DNA from: an uncultured Ruminococcus sp.
GTDB lineage: Bacteria > Bacillota > Clostridia > Oscillospirales > Ruminococcaceae
Assembly (NCBI GenBank): GCA_947174625.1
Contig: CAMWJT010000041.1
Location: 1-8,947, forward strand
Direction of reading: 5' to 3'
Length of the DNA: 8,947 bases
A program made the translations under genes and the position numbers. Below the pieces are notes generated by a model, which saw only the letters and a program-made list of their open reading frames with translations, was not told the origin of the DNA and ran no database searches. Below, piece after piece: positions 6,565 to 8,947 of the stretch (the stretch's first letter is position 1; each line of letters begins with the position of its first letter).

Positions 6565-7947
6565 TTATCGCTTCATCCAATTCAGATCATCCTGGAGTTC
6601 ATGCAACTGTTCCTGTACAGATTCCGGAGACGGCGCACCATAAGAACAGCGTTCCCGGACACAGGTCCCCAGATTGATTGCCTGATAAATATCTTCTGTA
6701 AATAAATCTGTCATGCTTTGATAATCTTCCAATGGGAGTGTCTCCAGTGTCAGATTTTTCCGGATACACTCTGCAACGAGTGTCCCCGTGATTTTATAGG
6801 CATCCCGGAACGGCATCCCCTTTTTGACGAGATAATCCGCACAGTCTGTTGCATTGATGAATCCCCTTGCTGCCGCATTTCTCATATTTTCTTTGAGTAC
6901 ACGCATGGTCTTCAGCATGGGAATAAATGTTTTTAAACAGAGTTCTGTATTGTCAATGGCATCAAAAATTGCTTCTTTGTCCTCCTGCATGTCTTTGTTA
7001 TATGCCAGAGGCAAACCTTTCATCATGGATAACAATGTCATCAGATCGCCGTTGACACGTCCGGTCTTACCACGGATCAGCTCCGTGACATCAGGATTTT
7101 TCTTCTGCGGCATGATAGATGATCCTGTCGCATAAGCGTCATCCAGTTCAATAAACTTGAATTCCCAGGAACACCATAAAATAATTTCTTCTGAAAATCT
7201 GGATAAATGTGTCATCAGGATGGACAATACACAGCAGATTTCAATACAGAAATCCCGGTCGGACACGCCGTCCAGACTGTTTGCCACAGGCTGACGGAAT
7301 CCCAGAAGTTCCGCCGTCATATGCCGGTCAATCGGGTATGTCGTCCCAGCAAGCGCACCGCTTCCGAGCGGACATTCATTCATACGGTCAACGGCATCAT
7401 CCAGTCTTGCACAGTCTCTTTTGAGCATCTGTGCATAGGCAAGCAGATGATGGGCGAATGTAACCGGCTGCGCTCTCTGTAAATGGGTATAACCCGGCAT
7501 GATTGTATCCGTGTGAGACTGCGCAATTTCGCAGATAGTCTCTGCCAACGTCAGAACAAGCTTCCGGACTTCCTGCATTTCGTCACGCAGATATAACCGG
7601 ATGTCTAATGCAACCTGGTCATTCCGAGAACGTGCCGTATGCAGACGCTTTCCGGTTGCACCAAGCCGCTTTGTCAGTTCTGCTTCGATGAACATATGAA
7701 TGTCTTCCGCATTAGGATCAAATATTAATGTTCCGTTATCAATTTCATCCAGAATGTTTCTGAGTCCTGCAATGATGGCTTCGCTCTCGGACTGCTCGAT
7801 AATTCCGCATTTTCCGAGCATTGTCGCATGAGCAATACTGCCTTGAATGTCCTGACGGTACATTCTGGCATCAAACGCAATGGATGAATTGAACGCATTG
7901 ACGGTTTTGTCAACTTCTTTTGAAAATCTTCCTGCCCAAAGTGCCAT
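6565..7947 (-). CDS. argH: Argininosuccinate lyase
   Basis: ArgH splits argininosuccinate into arginine and fumarate, the last step of the pathway. The 460 residues from ATG at 7947 are the usual length for this fumarase/aspartase-superfamily enzyme, which works as a tetramer. Motifs are HTARSRNDQ (103-111), GYTHLQRAQP with His155 (152-161) and the superfamily signature GSSIMPQKKNP (275-285), whose serine is the likely catalytic base. The start is fixed by GGAGG 6 nt upstream and by the conserved MALWAGRFSK opening; an in-frame TTG at 7998 would add 17 residues but falls in an intergenic hairpin loop. It follows argG by 119 nt, the widest gap in the operon. Confidence 0.97.
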   Translation of the reverse strand: MALWAGRFSKEVDKTVNAFNSSIAFDARMYRQDIQGSIAHATMLGKCGIIEQSESEAIIAGLRNILDEIDNGTLIFDPNAEDIHMFIEAELTKRLGATGKRLHTARSRNDQVALDIRLYLRDEMQEVRKLVLTLAETICEIAQSHTDTIMPGYTHLQRAQPVTFAHHLLAYAQMLKRDCARLDDAVDRMNECPLGSGALAGTTYPIDRHMTAELLGFRQPVANSLDGVSDRDFCIEICCVLSILMTHLSRFSEEIILWCSWEFKFIELDDAYATGSSIMPQKKNPDVTELIRGKTGRVNGDLMTLLSMMKGLPLAYNKDMQEDKEAIFDAIDNTELCLKTFIPMLKTMRVLKENMRNAAARGFINATDCADYLVKKGMPFRDAYKITGTLVAECIRKNLTLETLPLEDYQSMTDLFTEDIYQAINLGTCVRERCSYGAPSPESVQEQLHELQDDLNWMKR

Positions 7948-7953
7948 AATTTT

Positions 7954-7960
7954 CCTCCGG
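7954..7960 (-). promoter_or_regulatory. Ribosome binding site fixing the argH start
   Basis: CCGGAGG on the minus strand contains GGAGG 6 nt before the ATG at 7947. It selects this ATG over the in-frame TTG at 7998. The CCGGAG part is exactly complementary to CUCCGG in the transcript (plus positions 7977-7982), 16 nt upstream. Confidence 0.8.
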
Positions 7961-7977
7961 TGATAAAATGCAAATGC

Positions 7978-8016
7978 CGGAGATTCTGAAAAATTCAAAA
8001 TTTTCAGTCATCTCCG
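7978..8016 (-). other. Hairpin in the argG-argH gap, possible control element
   Basis: Two stacked 7-bp stems form an imperfect hairpin: 7978-7984 with 8010-8016 (CGGAGAT/ATCTCCG), then 7986-7992 with 8001-8007 (CTGAAAA/TTTTCAG). They are separated by one unpaired base on one side and two on the other, with an 8-base loop. No T run follows on the minus strand, so it is not a standard terminator. The 3' arm in the transcript contains CUCCGG, which could instead pair with the argH ribosome binding site. Plausible roles are translational control of argH or protection of a processed transcript end. The rest of the 119-nt gap is AT-rich with no clear promoter. Confidence 0.5.
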
Positions 8017-8066
8017 AGCTTCTGCAAATACTATACTATAATAATCTGATATAATAATTATAATAA

Positions 8067-8947
8067 TTATTCAGCGTTCTTCTCTGCACGCTTCTTGTCG
8101 AGCTGTGCCTTGACTTTGATCGGCAGACCGAACAAATTAATAAATCCTGCGCTGTCCTTCTGGTCATAGACTTCGTCAGCATCAAACGTTGCAACTTCTT
8201 CATCATAGAGCGTGTAAGGAGATGTCACACCGGCATTGATGATGTTGCCCTTGTAGAGTTTCAGACGGACATCACCTGTGACTGTTTTCTGTGTCTCTGT
8301 TACAAATGCGCTCATTGCCTCACGAAGCGGTGTGTACCACTGTCCGTTATAGACAATATCTGCAAACTTAATGCCGAGATACTGCTTGATTCTTGCAGTC
8401 TCTTTGTCAATTGTGATGGTCTCCAGTACTTCGTGTGCATGATACAGGATTGCACCGCCCGGGGTTTCATAAACACCTCTGGACTTCATGCCGACAAGAC
8501 GATTCTCTACCAGATCAGCCAGACCGATACCGTTTTCACCGCCGAGCTTGTTCAGTGTGGTGACGATCTCTGTACCGTTCATCTCTTTTCCGTCAATGGC
8601 AGTCGGAACGCCTTTCTCAAAATGGATTGTCACATAAACAGGCTTGTCCGGTGCCTGAATCGGAGATACACCCATTTCCAGGAATCCCGGCTTTTCATAC
8701 TGCGGTTCATTTGCCGGATTTTCCAGGTCAAGACCTTCATGGGACAGATGCCAGATGTTCTTGTCTTTGGAATAATTTGTCTCTCTGTTGATCTTTAACG
8801 GAATGTTATGCGCTTCGGCATAGTCAATTTCTTCATCACGGGATTTCAGATCCCAGATTCTCCACGGTGCAATGATTTCCATCTCCGGCGCATAAGGCTT
8901 GATGGCAAGTTCATAGCGATCCTGGTCGTTGCCCTTGCCGGTACAGC
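8067..8947 (-). CDS. argG: Argininosuccinate synthase (partial, N-terminus outside window)
   Basis: ArgG condenses citrulline with aspartate using ATP to make argininosuccinate, which ArgH then cleaves. About 293 C-terminal residues are visible; the open frame runs through the right edge with no start, and roughly 100 residues of the usual 400 are missing. The first residues seen are [12 protein letters not shown], the conserved GKGNDQ-R segment, so an internal Met at 8882 is not the start. Further family segments are [12 protein letters not shown] and [25 protein letters not shown], which includes substrate-binding residues. It is the first gene of the operon seen here; whether it is truly first, and where the promoter lies, cannot be told from this window. 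Confidence 0.97.
   Translation of the reverse strand, partial: CTGKGNDQDRYELAIKPYAPEMEIIAPWRIWDLKSRDEEIDYAEAHNIPLKINRETNYSKDKNIWHLSHEGLDLENPANEPQYEKPGFLEMGVSPIQAPDKPVYVTIHFEKGVPTAIDGKEMNGTEIVTTLNKLGGENGIGLADLVENRLVGMKSRGVYETPGGAILYHAHEVLETITIDKETARIKQYLGIKFADIVYNGQWYTPLREAMSAFVTETQKTVTGDVRLKLYKGNIINAGVTSPYTLYDEEVATFDADEVYDQKDSAGFINLFGLPIKVKAQLDKKRAEKNAE

Noticed and set aside
7948..7998. In-frame TTG at 7998 as an alternative argH start
   Set aside because: It sits in the loop of the intergenic hairpin and adds residues before the conserved MALWAGRFSK opening, while the ATG at 7947 has an ideal GGAGG.
7985..8009. Possible ArgR/AhrC operator (ARG box) in the argG-argH gap
   Set aside because: TGAA and TTCA elements occur, but the spacing does not fit the TGAATWWWWATTCA pattern; the sequence is better explained as hairpin arms.
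8030..8066. TATAAT-like sequences after argG as an internal promoter for argH
   Set aside because: The region is nearly pure A/T, so -10 look-alikes are expected by chance, and no TTGACA-like -35 is present at the right distance.

Overview
The window is one co-directional arginine biosynthesis operon, read entirely on the minus strand and so running right to left. In transcription order it holds argG (5' end beyond the right edge), argH, a 75-codon membrane-protein gene, argC, argJ, argB, a 139-codon DUF3592-like gene, argD, a 156-codon tubby/LURP-one-like gene and argF. A strong hairpin terminator closes it at about 51-91. After the 119-nt argG-argH gap, neighbouring genes are separated by only 4-37 nt. 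I see no convincing plus-strand gene, RNA gene, CRISPR array, mobile element or origin.

The organism is most likely a Gram-positive member of the Clostridia, perhaps Ruminococcus-like. The reasons are AGGAGG-type ribosome binding sites before most genes, a well-supported TTG start for argJ, moderate GC with very AT-rich junctions, and protein sequences of a Firmicutes character. This is inference; a 16S or protein search would settle it.

Together the enzymes cover the acetyl-recycling route to arginine. ArgJ makes N-acetylglutamate from glutamate and recovers the acetyl group from N-acetylornithine. ArgB phosphorylates N-acetylglutamate, ArgC reduces the product, ArgD transaminates it, ArgF carbamoylates ornithine, and ArgG plus ArgH finish arginine through argininosuccinate. 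No separate argA or argE is visible, and none is needed if ArgJ is bifunctional. Carbamoyl phosphate synthase (carAB) and a regulator (argR/ahrC) are not in the window. ArgB carries the N-terminal helix and C-terminal signature of arginine-inhibited hexameric kinases, so arginine probably controls flux at that step. ArgC is of the less common 'type 2' family.

The unusual parts are the three small non-enzyme genes placed between the arg genes (two of them membrane proteins), a 14-bp imperfect hairpin between argG and argH that could compete with pairing over the argH ribosome binding site, and a perfect 11-bp tandem repeat at the argB/DUF3592 junction where no ribosome binding site is seen. 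The first 117 bases hold only the terminator and a second small hairpin.
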